Source: a virus
DNA length: 33,305 bases
IMG/VR virus record: IMGVR_UViG_3300044939_000168
Coordinates: 1 to 33,305 of that record
Strand: one strand, 5' to 3'
Of the stretch, positions 14,265 to 21,879 are shown piece by piece. Made by a program: the position numbers and the translations under genes. Below the pieces are notes generated by a model. That model ran no database searches, was not told where the DNA came from, and worked only from the letters and a program-made list of their open reading frames with translations. Every line of letters starts with the position of its first letter. The first letter of the stretch is position 1.

Positions 14265-14588
14265 TTAGATATAAATTTTAACATTAGTCTGATCCTCATT
14301 TATTGCTGTTAAACCATAGTTATAATTAATACTGTTATCAACCTCATCATCGCCCCATATCCTTTTTATTCTTTTTTCTCTTATCCAATCGTATAATTGC
14401 CACTTATACATATACACCTTAAAAAAATAACATTCCCCCGCTCTGTTCGTGTCCCACCGGCTGTTGGTCTCAACCGCCTTAATCAACCCCCTACTAAATA
14501 GTTCCGGTAAATTAATAATTAAATCGCTCGCTCTTACGCGATAATAAGTCCTACCACCTCTTGCCACCAAGTAAAATCTTACTCCCAT
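14265..14588 (-). CDS. Unknown protein of the amidoligase operon, 107 aa
   Basis: Not recognised. It starts 'MGVRFYLVARGGRTYYRVRA', then a helical segment with 'INLPELFSRGLIKAVETNSR' and an aromatic/basic 'YFFKVYMYKWQLYDWIREKR' part. It lies 28 bp after the glutamine amidotransferase gene in the same direction, so it may be a substrate, adaptor or regulator of that system. No catalytic motif is visible. Confidence 0.6.
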   Translation of the reverse strand: MGVRFYLVARGGRTYYRVRASDLIINLPELFSRGLIKAVETNSRWDTNRAGECYFFKVYMYKWQLYDWIREKRIKRIWGDDEVDNSINYNYGLTAINEDQTNVKIYI

Positions 14589-14616
14589 AGGTTTATAAAT
14601 TATTAACTTATAACTA

Positions 14617-15489
14617 TTAACTTAACTCAATCAGTTTTCTTAAACCATTACTTTTTTTATTTTTATTTTTTTCTTTTTTATTATATTGTTCCAGATAAAG
14701 TTCTTCATTATCAGCATAATAATTATAATTATAATAGTTATTATTACCCCAATTATTACCATTACCCCAATAATAATATGATCTGTTTTCAATCTTACCG
14801 GTCTCTTTTAAAATCCCATCCTCAAACTTTAAAAAGATATTATCAATCTCCTCGTGATGAATAATACCCCCAATCTCCACCCTTTTTTCAGCAACTTTCC
14901 AAGTATATCCCAATACCGTTTTATAATCGTAAAAGGTATAGGATGTTGTTAATTTAAAAGTTGTTAGGATAATCGCATCATCCAAGATATATACTTGCGT
15001 TGGTGTATTACAAAACCAAATTAAAGTTTTCTCTTTTGGATTGTATAACACCCCTTTACCCGAGAAGCCGGCTTCCTGTGTATATTTATTAACATTTTCA
15101 GCGTTTAAATTTTTATATCTTTTTAAAAGATGCTTAAAGAAGTAAAAACTATCTGATTTTTTTAACACCCCAGCAAACTTATTCACCGTCCCATTATGAG
15201 CGAATACCCAACCGCCAATATCTTGCAGATGCAGACCGTCAATACCGGATGATCCGGCTGTTTTTGTCCTTGTATGAATAATAAAAATCTCTTCATTGCG
15301 ATATTCTAAATTGTTTAAAATGTTAGTATAGGCTTTTTCACCGTCATAAAAATAAGTTCTATTCTCACGATAAACCGAATATCCGTCCCCCTCCATTGAT
15401 AAATCGTTTATATTAGCGTTTAATAGTTGATTGATTGTTTTATTATTTAACTCACCTTTTTTATTTATACTTAAAAATATCTTACACAT
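14617..15489 (-). CDS. Class II glutamine amidotransferase (Ntn hydrolase), 290 aa
   Basis: The frame begins Met-Cys, so removal of Met exposes the N-terminal cysteine nucleophile of the class II amidotransferases. Downstream are 'IIHTRTKTAG' (residues 70-79, R74 of the glutamine site) and 'GGWVFAHNGTVN' (N99-G100, oxyanion hole). These are the diagnostic motifs in the right order. It lacks a synthetase domain, so the ammonia or the gamma-glutamyl group must go to a partner. The last 50 residues are an N/Y-rich linker and a lysine tail. It lies directly after the amidoligase gene (one base between them) with a GGGGGGG ribosome site 7 nt before ATG. Pairs of this type occur in phages and were discussed as peptide-tagging or metabolite systems by Iyer, Aravind and colleagues (2009). 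Confidence 0.85.
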   Translation of the reverse strand: MCKIFLSINKKGELNNKTINQLLNANINDLSMEGDGYSVYRENRTYFYDGEKAYTNILNNLEYRNEEIFIIHTRTKTAGSSGIDGLHLQDIGGWVFAHNGTVNKFAGVLKKSDSFYFFKHLLKRYKNLNAENVNKYTQEAGFSGKGVLYNPKEKTLIWFCNTPTQVYILDDAIILTTFKLTTSYTFYDYKTVLGYTWKVAEKRVEIGGIIHHEEIDNIFLKFEDGILKETGKIENRSYYYWGNGNNWGNNNYYNYNYYADNEELYLEQYNKKEKNKNKKSNGLRKLIELS

Positions 15490-15490
15490 A

Positions 15491-16375
15491 TTAATACCCC
15501 CCCTGATAATTTATAACAATAGGATTTAATTGATCCAGCTTTTTAAATCTATAATCAAAACTTTTAACTTTATCCGGAGTAAATTTTCTAAAATTAAACT
15601 CTATCTTTTTTATTATTCTTTTGCTGTAAAATCTTAAAGGCTTAACTTCAAGTTGATTGATTTTTTTTAATGGTTCAATGTTGACCGGTATAAATCGACA
15701 AATATCGCCGGTTTCTTTTTCAATGTTTTTTTTAATCTCAAATCTTTTTCTTGTATATTTACCGATAATCTTAACTACTTCTTTAATAGCCTGATATAAT
15801 CCTAAGATTGTGGCATAACTACCACCATAAAGCCTTATCTCTATCGTTGGTATCTCATCTACCCCCTCTAACGAATAATTTACCGCGTGATAGCGTTTAA
15901 CTGATTGTTTATAGAATGTTTCCTCCTCTTCAATATAATCCTCAAAAGCAGTATTACAATAATAGTTGTTTTCCCTTTCAGCATAAACATCCGGGAATTT
16001 TTCTTTAAACATTTTGACTACATCATTAAAAAACTCAATCCTTTGGCAGTGTGCCTGATAGTTCTTTTTTGTTGATATATGGAAGTGGAGCCCGCAACTT
16101 TTATTTATATTATAAATACCGTCTGCTTCAAATTGAATAAACTTTTTAATAATAAAGTAAAGTTCTTTATCGTTTAACGGCTTTGTTTTTAATTCAAGCG
16201 CTCTATAATCCTCACTATCAAAACCATCATAGTTCAATGAGCTGTCTGTTGTTATCTTAATAAAGCCTTGTCTTTCTAAATCTATTAATTCAGTTTCATC
16301 CGGTCTATAATAAATACCCTCAAACTCTATCCCAATTAGGTTAATATACTTAGGATATTTAAAAAACTTTATCAT
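15491..16375 (-). CDS. Amidoligase of the GCS/glutamine-synthetase fold, 294 aa
   Basis: Member of the 'putative amidoligase' family (COOH-NH2 ligases related to gamma-glutamyl-cysteine synthetase). From ATG 16375: 'GIEFEG' (15-20) is the metal/ATP glutamate strand, 'TDSSL' (43-47), 'ELKTKPL' (61-67), and 'CGLHFHIS' (94-101) carries the two-histidine metal and nucleotide site. Further on, 'TIEIRLYGGSYAT' is the conserved arginine loop. It should use ATP to join a carboxylate to an amine, perhaps attaching glutamate or glutamine-derived groups supplied by the neighbouring amidotransferase. A TTG at 16450 would add 25 residues, but that stretch holds a perfect hairpin, so ATG 16375 is preferred. 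The substrate is unknown. Confidence 0.82.
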   Translation of the reverse strand: MIKFFKYPKYINLIGIEFEGIYYRPDETELIDLERQGFIKITTDSSLNYDGFDSEDYRALELKTKPLNDKELYFIIKKFIQFEADGIYNINKSCGLHFHISTKKNYQAHCQRIEFFNDVVKMFKEKFPDVYAERENNYYCNTAFEDYIEEEETFYKQSVKRYHAVNYSLEGVDEIPTIEIRLYGGSYATILGLYQAIKEVVKIIGKYTRKRFEIKKNIEKETGDICRFIPVNIEPLKKINQLEVKPLRFYSKRIIKKIEFNFRKFTPDKVKSFDYRFKKLDQLNPIVINYQGGY

Positions 16376-16416
16376 AGCGATATAATAATTATTAACTTTT
16401 GTTTTGATTGTTGATC

Positions 16417-16441
16417 CTACCGGCTGTTGTAAAGCCGGTAG
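16417..16441 (-). promoter_or_regulatory. Hairpin upstream of the amidoligase start
   Basis: Perfect 8-bp inverted repeat CTACCGGC / GCCGGTAG with a 9-nt loop, between the stop of the 16451 gene and ATG 16375. There is no T-run after it on either strand. It may be an attenuator, processing site or translational control element. Confidence 0.55.
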
Positions 16442-16450
16442 TTTCCTCAA

Positions 16451-16903
16451 TCAAAACTCTAAATTGATAGAAGCTTTGATTGATGTTTTTTCGACAAAGT
16501 TCGTGTATAAAAACTTCACAAACTTTGCCAGCTTTTCAATCCACCGTTGAACGTCCGCGTCAACTATCAAGTTGTTCACTTTAACTTCAACCCCCTCACC
16601 TATCCCCTTTGTTCTTAGGATTGACAAGTTAGCGATATATCCATCGATAAATAAATCTGTCCCGTATCTTGTCAACTCTACCCGGTCAAGCTCTTGTCTG
16701 TATTTTTCAGCGTATTGATTTAACTTATCAGATAACTTATAATAAACTAACCCGTCCCCGTCTTTGTCTTTATAGACATTGCTTGTCTCTGTGCTTTCAG
16801 TCTTAAAAAGTTTTTCAAGTTCCGGAGATACTCTAATTGATAAAATCTGATCCCCGTTATCTCTTGTAAAGTTGATTTCACAGATTGTTTTCTTTTGTGC
16901 CAT
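16451..16903 (-). CDS. Unknown protein of the amidoligase operon, 150 aa
   Basis: Not recognised. It starts at ATG 16903 after the strong ribosome site AAAGGGGGTG, not at 16912. Beta strands at the start ('KKTICEINFTRDNGDQILSI'), a helix-rich charged middle ('KLSDKLNQYAEKYRQELDRV'), then 'GVEVKVNNLIVDADVQRWIE' and a final helix. It precedes the amidoligase gene and, having the best ribosome site of the operon, may be its most abundant product. A substrate carrier for the conjugation system is conceivable but only inferred. Confidence 0.65.
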   Translation of the reverse strand: MAQKKTICEINFTRDNGDQILSIRVSPELEKLFKTESTETSNVYKDKDGDGLVYYKLSDKLNQYAEKYRQELDRVELTRYGTDLFIDGYIANLSILRTKGIGEGVEVKVNNLIVDADVQRWIEKLAKFVKFLYTNFVEKTSIKASINLEF

Positions 16904-17081
16904 ATTTTTCACCCCCTTTCGTTGGATATAAACTATTAATTAAACTTATAATCTCCTCGTCTATTTCCTCTTTAATTTCGCTCAAATTAACCGGTGCGAT
17001 AATATCCAAAACCCTATCCGGTATGATGCTTTTTTTTATCCGCTCAAGCTCTATATCAAAATTATTGTTTTTATTTTTCAT
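16878..17081 (-). CDS. Unknown small acidic protein, 67 aa
   Basis: Not recognised. It is helical and acidic: 'NNFDIELERIKKSIIPDRVL' and 'NLSEIKEEIDEEIISLINSL', ending 'GGEKYGTKENNL'. It overlaps the next gene by 26 bp. No ribosome site precedes ATG 17081; the upstream AGTTATAAGTTAA word is repeated before the 107-aa gene (near 14600). Confidence 0.55.
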   Translation of the reverse strand: MKNKNNNFDIELERIKKSIIPDRVLDIIAPVNLSEIKEEIDEEIISLINSLYPTKGGEKYGTKENNL

Positions 17082-17089
17082 ATAATTTT

Positions 17090-17353
17090 TTAACTTATAA
17101 CTTTTTTTGACATCATTCTTTTATTAAAAGCAACCCCAATTCTACTTATATTTAAAACTTTTGCTAATACTGTTGACGGTATATCTTTTGCTTCAACCCA
17201 CAACTTATATTGTTTATTTTTTTCTTTTTCTAATTCTTGCTTAAACATTTTTAAATATTCTCTTATTTCTTTTATTCTTTTGCGTGTTATAATTAAATCA
17301 GCCATAATTCGATAATCTTTTTTTGTTAGTTTTCTTGTTTTTCTACCCGACAT
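17090..17353 (-). CDS. Small basic helix-turn-helix-like protein, 87 aa, first gene of the amidoligase operon
   Basis: Highly basic with a long coiled-coil ('RIKEIREYLKMFKQELEKEK'), followed by 'IPSTVLAKVLNISRIGVAFN', which has the spacing of a helix-turn-helix (helix, turn at NIS, recognition helix). It could be a DNA-binding regulator of this operon. It is preceded by a consensus promoter (17393-17421) with a leader of about 35 nt that has no ribosome site. Confidence 0.58.
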   Translation of the reverse strand: MSGRKTRKLTKKDYRIMADLIITRKRIKEIREYLKMFKQELEKEKNKQYKLWVEAKDIPSTVLAKVLNISRIGVAFNKRMMSKKVIS

Positions 17354-17392
17354 ATTTTTATTTTCATTTTTAAATTTTAAAAGCCTAACTTC

Positions 17393-17421
17393 AATATAAC
17401 AGCATAGTTAAAAAAAGTCAA
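17393..17421 (-). promoter_or_regulatory. Promoter of the amidoligase operon
   Basis: TTGACT (17421-17416), 17-nt spacer, TATATT (17398-17393). The same pair of boxes (TTGACT and TATATT, 17 apart) is used at 26670-26698 on the plus strand. Confidence 0.75.
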
Positions 17422-17478
17422 GTATTAACCCATAGTATTCAGCCTCACAGAGCCTCAAAGCAGAAAAAAATAAAATTA

Positions 17479-17512
17479 AGAATTGGCACGGTGCTAGAAT
17501 TGGCACGGTGCT
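17479..17512 (-). terminator. Tandem 17-bp repeat acting as a probable terminator of the large virion gene
   Basis: AGAATTGGCACGGTGCT occurs twice in exact tandem (17479-17495, 17496-17512). On the minus strand the core GCACCGTGC of one copy can pair with the other copy, with a single C-C mismatch. T-rich bases (TTTTATTTTTTT) follow, near 17475-17464. It begins right after the stop of the 1440-aa gene. Confidence 0.5.
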
Positions 17513-17513
17513 G

Positions 17514-20500
17514 TTACGCGACACGAAGCCTCAACCCACGACGAGAGGTTTTGGATACTTTAAGTTTTTTAGTCCTCACCTTGCTTGGTGGCTTCGACCC
17601 CCCACCACTTATTTTTACCCTACCCAAAGGTTTGATTTGATATGGTTTGTATTCTTGTAATGTAGAAGTTTTAATTCTTTTAACCGGTAACCCCACCCCT
17701 TTAAAAGTATATTTTTTAGTTGATATTTTTTTAGGTTTAACACCAGCGCTTGCCACTGCTTGACTCACAACATCTGATATACCCTTAAACTCTCCTGGCT
17801 TATTTCCGTGTAGAAGATTATACAATCCTTCATATTGACCAACATAAGGTTTCTTTGTTTCGGTCTGCTCTGTCTTTGTTTGTTTGTCTGCTGGCTGTAA
17901 AGTATTTTCTGCCGCCTCAACTTCTTTACCTACTACTTGCTTAAATAAATTACCAATTTCGTTAAGAACGTCATTGACTATTCCTTTTGTTTCTTCTTTC
18001 TGTTCAAGTATCTTAGCAATATCTTCACCAACCTCGCTTGCTTTCTGATTAAACTTCTCAACTGCCTGATCTCTTGTTGCTGGGTCTAAATACATAGGGG
18101 TTAATTCCTTCGCATAGTCTTTTAGTATCTGAATTTTATCTTGCACGTCTCTTAATAGATGGACACGATTATAATACTCAATTGCTGCTTGCGGATTTGT
18201 TTCCATTAATGTTTTAAATATCGCAGATTGTTGTTCGCCAAGCGCTGTTTCACCACTCTCATAATATTTATTTGCAGCAGGAGTTGAATACTGACCAAAC
18301 AATACAGAGCGGATAAGATTTGAAATGTTTTTTTCAACAGGATATCTTACACTTCCTTTCGCTGTTTCTGAATATCCCTTGATATAATTTTCCATTCCTT
18401 CAATCGTTTTATATGCTTGATATCCTCCCGCAGGAGGAAAATATGTTAAACCAAATTTAAGTAATGATTTAGGAATAGATTCTGAAAGTTCTCTTGCACT
18501 TGGAATACCAGCCGCAACTGGGATACGACCACCACCAGTAAGAATAGAAATAAAAGGAAGATTGTCTGCGATTGTTTCTCCTATTTTTTTTACTTTTTCA
18601 TTTGGAGAATCTGAACTTTGTAATATATCATAAGAATGAAGAGCAATATATATTGGGTCAAATGCCGGTCTTCTACCTGTTGCCCACTGAAAAACATTGT
18701 TAAATAAATGAGAATATAAAACTATTTGACCAATAGTAGATGCTGTTTTTATAAAATCTTTTTCGTTTTGTTTAGGGATATCTTTGAAAATAAATGAAAG
18801 TTGATTGTTCACTTCTAACTGGAACATTGTTGCTAATTTAAGTAATCCTTGATTTTCAAATAACAATGGCATTTGTCCAAATGACCTATCGCCAATTAAC
18901 CTTGCCGCATAATCATCAGCAATTTTCATTGCCTCTTCTGGCGAAAAACCCTTTTTTAATCCTTCAAAATATTTAGAAGAAACAACAGCCGTTGAGGTCC
19001 ATTTATCAATCGTATAAAACAACCACGCCGCTTTTTCAGAGAACTTCTCCCACAACGTTTGTGATATGTCTTTATACGGAAAACGTCTTCTTAAAAATGA
19101 AGACTGAACACCATCAATCATAAAATCTTCTGCCTCATCTATTGGATTTAATGTTGCTGTAATTAATCCTTTCACAAAAGAAGCTTTATCTGTTGTTGCT
19201 AATGCTTGAGTTAAAGGTATCCAGTTAGTAAAAGCAGCACTTATATTTCCTGCTATTAAATTAGCGGAAGCCTGTTTTGCTAATGTATTAACAACACCAT
19301 ACATTTTTCTTCCACCTAATCCCTCCGTTGCTCTTGCCATTAATGATTTTTTACCAGCTAAAATATTCACATAATCATTTAACCAAGCCATAAAATTAGA
19401 CAAATGAGTTGGAGAAAGACTTTCATTTTTTTGTATTGCTTCGGCTAAAGTTTTATGTAACGCCCTTCCTCTTTGAATAACATCGGTATAATAAATTTGC
19501 CGAGCCGCTGGTCGAAGATAATTTTCAAAAGCACCGATTGCCGATTCGGTATAATCTCCTCCTAAGCGTGGTTGGGCAAACTGGAAGAATTGTTTGCCCG
19601 GTTTAAAATCTGCGGTTAATCCATTTAACCAAGCAGGTAATCTTTCACTACGCGTTATTGCTCCAAGTTGTTGAAATAAATTTCCAATTTCTTGATAATG
19701 AGTATAATAATCTTTTCTTTTCTTAACTGGCTCATATCCATATTTTGTGATAGTATCATTGATCTTATTTAATAAATCATCATAAAGATTTCTAAAATAT
19801 TTATCTGCCTCAATTATTTGTTGCCATTTATCAGGGGCAGCTTTTTTCAATTCCTCTAATGTCATCCTTCCCTCACCCCATCTCATTACCAATTTATCTT
19901 CATTACTGTTAGGAGTAATACCAAGTTTTTTAATAATGTTTTCTTCTATTCCAACTTTTATATTTTTAACAAAATTCTCAAATTGTCTTGTGGCTTCAGC
20001 AACTCTATTAACAAAAAAATCTTTAATAACAGGGGCATCTTTTCCAGTAATATCTTCTATGTTCCTAATCGGTGTTTCACGATTAAGTAAAAGAATATCT
20101 TTATCTTTCCACTTAGTAATATCAATCTCACCAAACGGCACTCTAATTCCGCCCTTCCCCTCAACGTTTATTGTTTCTTCCCTAAATGCTTTTTCTGCTT
20201 CTTTTAAAAGTTTAGATTGTCCTTTCATACTTATCTTTACTTGCTGTTCTTGAACACGTGAATATTGTTTTGGTGTTAATAAATCATACTTTTCTTTTAA
20301 GAAACGATTGGCGTCACGATAAATTTCATTAAATTCTTTTTCACTAATAGAACGAGAAGAAGCAACTTCTTCTGTTGTTTTTTTAAGACTTTGGTTAACC
20401 TTTTTAAATGTCTCTCCACTTTCAGCAAAACGATTTAACTCATCCATTAATTCTCTTTCAGTCATCCCCAAATTCGTCGCAAGTTCATCGGAAGACATAT

Positions 20501-21836
20501 GTTTGGATGTGGCCGGGATATGTTCACGATAAAGTTCATTTGTTTTCTTATTAACACTCTCACCAAATCTTTTAATCTTTGCTATCATTGCTCTTGCATC
20601 ATCAGCATACTTTCCAAACCTTTCGGCAATCGGGTCAAATGTTTTTGTTGCTTCTCTTAATGCCTGTTCTTCTTGCTCTAATGCTTTCACTTCTTCTTTG
20701 GTTAACTCTCTATTACCAACAAAAACACCTGTGCCGGTTTTAGTTCCCGTCTTGAGGGCAATTCCTTTTTTACCTAACTGTTTCTGTTCTCCACTTAAAA
20801 AATTTATTAACTCATCATTTGTATCTATTCCCACTACTTTACTAAGTTCATCTTCATTGCCGGCTTTTGGTATAATTTTTTTTGTTCCCTGTTTTACTAT
20901 CTCGGGCAATTTTCCAACAATCTTTTTAATTGGTCTAAATCCTTCATCAAAAATAAACTCGACATTCTTGCCAACTTTTTGGACCGAGAAATTATCACCA
21001 ACCAATGCTTTTTTATCAAGTTCATCAAGCAAGTCATCAGAAATTTCATAACCACTTTTCGACAATTTTCTTATCAAATCACCAAGAGACGTCATTACCG
21101 ATTCACCTGCTTTCTTCTTAAATTCTTTTGAAGCAACAGACACTAACTCATCAGCGTTTTCTATTAATAACCTTGCCTCTTTTTTTCCTTCTCCAATAGG
21201 CAAATTAACACCAGGGGCATCTAATGCTACATCAGCAATAGTTAATCCACCTATTAAGGGAACAGCGATTGGTTCTGGAATTTTCATTCCTAAATATTCT
21301 CCTTTCTTTGCTTTTTCTATTCTCTGGGAAGCGGTTTGTCCCACCGAATAAATTGGCTCTTCACCAAAAAGATATTTTGCTACTTCACCCTTTGGTGTAT
21401 ATGGCTCGTAAGAACTGCCCATTGTTTTTGCCGCAGAGACAATATTTCTTAAAACCCCCTGAACAATAGGATGAATTGTTTTTTCTGTTGCAGAAGGAAG
21501 TTCCCTTATTATATCTCTTACTCTAACATTGGGGGCTGGCTCCCAATACTCTTTTTGCAAAGGAGTTACTGGAGTAGAAAAAGATGATGGAGGTGGGGTT
21601 TTTTTTAACGAAGCCGATAATGGTTCTGTTTTTATTTCGGGCATCGGCAATGGCTGTGGTTTGGGTAAAGAAGACAAAGGAGCAGGAGGTTGTGTTGGGG
21701 TAGAAATAGGCAATGGTTGTTGTGGAATTGATTGAATTTTAGGAATACTCATTGGGGCAGGAGGAGGTGGTAATTCCTCTTCATCCTTTTTTTTTAATCT
21801 AAAAATAGATTTAATTGCATTTAAAATTCCTTCCAT
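17514..21836 (-). CDS. Giant ejected virion protein, polyvalent-type, 1440 aa
   Basis: It has a short basic N-terminus, a proline-rich linker (residues about 22-90) and a long, mostly helical body with several charged coiled-coil stretches. The region around residues 820-1100 ('ASANLIAGNISAAFTNWIPL', 'GLLKLATMFQLEVNNQLSFI') recalls the 'large polyvalent protein-associated domain' segments (LPD38-like) of phage ejected proteins. The C-terminal 90 residues are extremely basic and glycine/proline/lysine-rich, ending 'KTSRRGLRLRVA', suited to bind DNA. I see no clear transglycosylase or protease active site. It probably travels with the DNA into the host, as T7 gp16-like proteins do. It starts 8 nt after a TATAAT box; the tandem repeat at 17479 closes it. 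Confidence 0.7.
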   Translation of the reverse strand: MEGILNAIKSIFRLKKKDEEELPPPPAPMSIPKIQSIPQQPLPISTPTQPPAPLSSLPKPQPLPMPEIKTEPLSASLKKTPPPSSFSTPVTPLQKEYWEPAPNVRVRDIIRELPSATEKTIHPIVQGVLRNIVSAAKTMGSSYEPYTPKGEVAKYLFGEEPIYSVGQTASQRIEKAKKGEYLGMKIPEPIAVPLIGGLTIADVALDAPGVNLPIGEGKKEARLLIENADELVSVASKEFKKKAGESVMTSLGDLIRKLSKSGYEISDDLLDELDKKALVGDNFSVQKVGKNVEFIFDEGFRPIKKIVGKLPEIVKQGTKKIIPKAGNEDELSKVVGIDTNDELINFLSGEQKQLGKKGIALKTGTKTGTGVFVGNRELTKEEVKALEQEEQALREATKTFDPIAERFGKYADDARAMIAKIKRFGESVNKKTNELYREHIPATSKHMSSDELATNLGMTERELMDELNRFAESGETFKKVNQSLKKTTEEVASSRSISEKEFNEIYRDANRFLKEKYDLLTPKQYSRVQEQQVKISMKGQSKLLKEAEKAFREETINVEGKGGIRVPFGEIDITKWKDKDILLLNRETPIRNIEDITGKDAPVIKDFFVNRVAEATRQFENFVKNIKVGIEENIIKKLGITPNSNEDKLVMRWGEGRMTLEELKKAAPDKWQQIIEADKYFRNLYDDLLNKINDTITKYGYEPVKKRKDYYTHYQEIGNLFQQLGAITRSERLPAWLNGLTADFKPGKQFFQFAQPRLGGDYTESAIGAFENYLRPAARQIYYTDVIQRGRALHKTLAEAIQKNESLSPTHLSNFMAWLNDYVNILAGKKSLMARATEGLGGRKMYGVVNTLAKQASANLIAGNISAAFTNWIPLTQALATTDKASFVKGLITATLNPIDEAEDFMIDGVQSSFLRRRFPYKDISQTLWEKFSEKAAWLFYTIDKWTSTAVVSSKYFEGLKKGFSPEEAMKIADDYAARLIGDRSFGQMPLLFENQGLLKLATMFQLEVNNQLSFIFKDIPKQNEKDFIKTASTIGQIVLYSHLFNNVFQWATGRRPAFDPIYIALHSYDILQSSDSPNEKVKKIGETIADNLPFISILTGGGRIPVAAGIPSARELSESIPKSLLKFGLTYFPPAGGYQAYKTIEGMENYIKGYSETAKGSVRYPVEKNISNLIRSVLFGQYSTPAANKYYESGETALGEQQSAIFKTLMETNPQAAIEYYNRVHLLRDVQDKIQILKDYAKELTPMYLDPATRDQAVEKFNQKASEVGEDIAKILEQKEETKGIVNDVLNEIGNLFKQVVGKEVEAAENTLQPADKQTKTEQTETKKPYVGQYEGLYNLLHGNKPGEFKGISDVVSQAVASAGVKPKKISTKKYTFKGVGLPVKRIKTSTLQEYKPYQIKPLGRVKISGGGSKPPSKVRTKKLKVSKTSRRGLRLRVA

Positions 21837-21844
21837 ACAAAATG

Positions 21845-21873
21845 ATTATATAATTTTTCAAGAAGAATTTGAG
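21845..21873 (-). promoter_or_regulatory. Leaderless-type promoter of the 1440-aa gene
   Basis: TATAAT (21850-21845) preceded by GAAAAATTA and followed by 8 nt to ATG 21836. The -35 position (CTCAAA) is weak. Confidence 0.5.
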
Positions 21874-21879
21874 AAGTAT

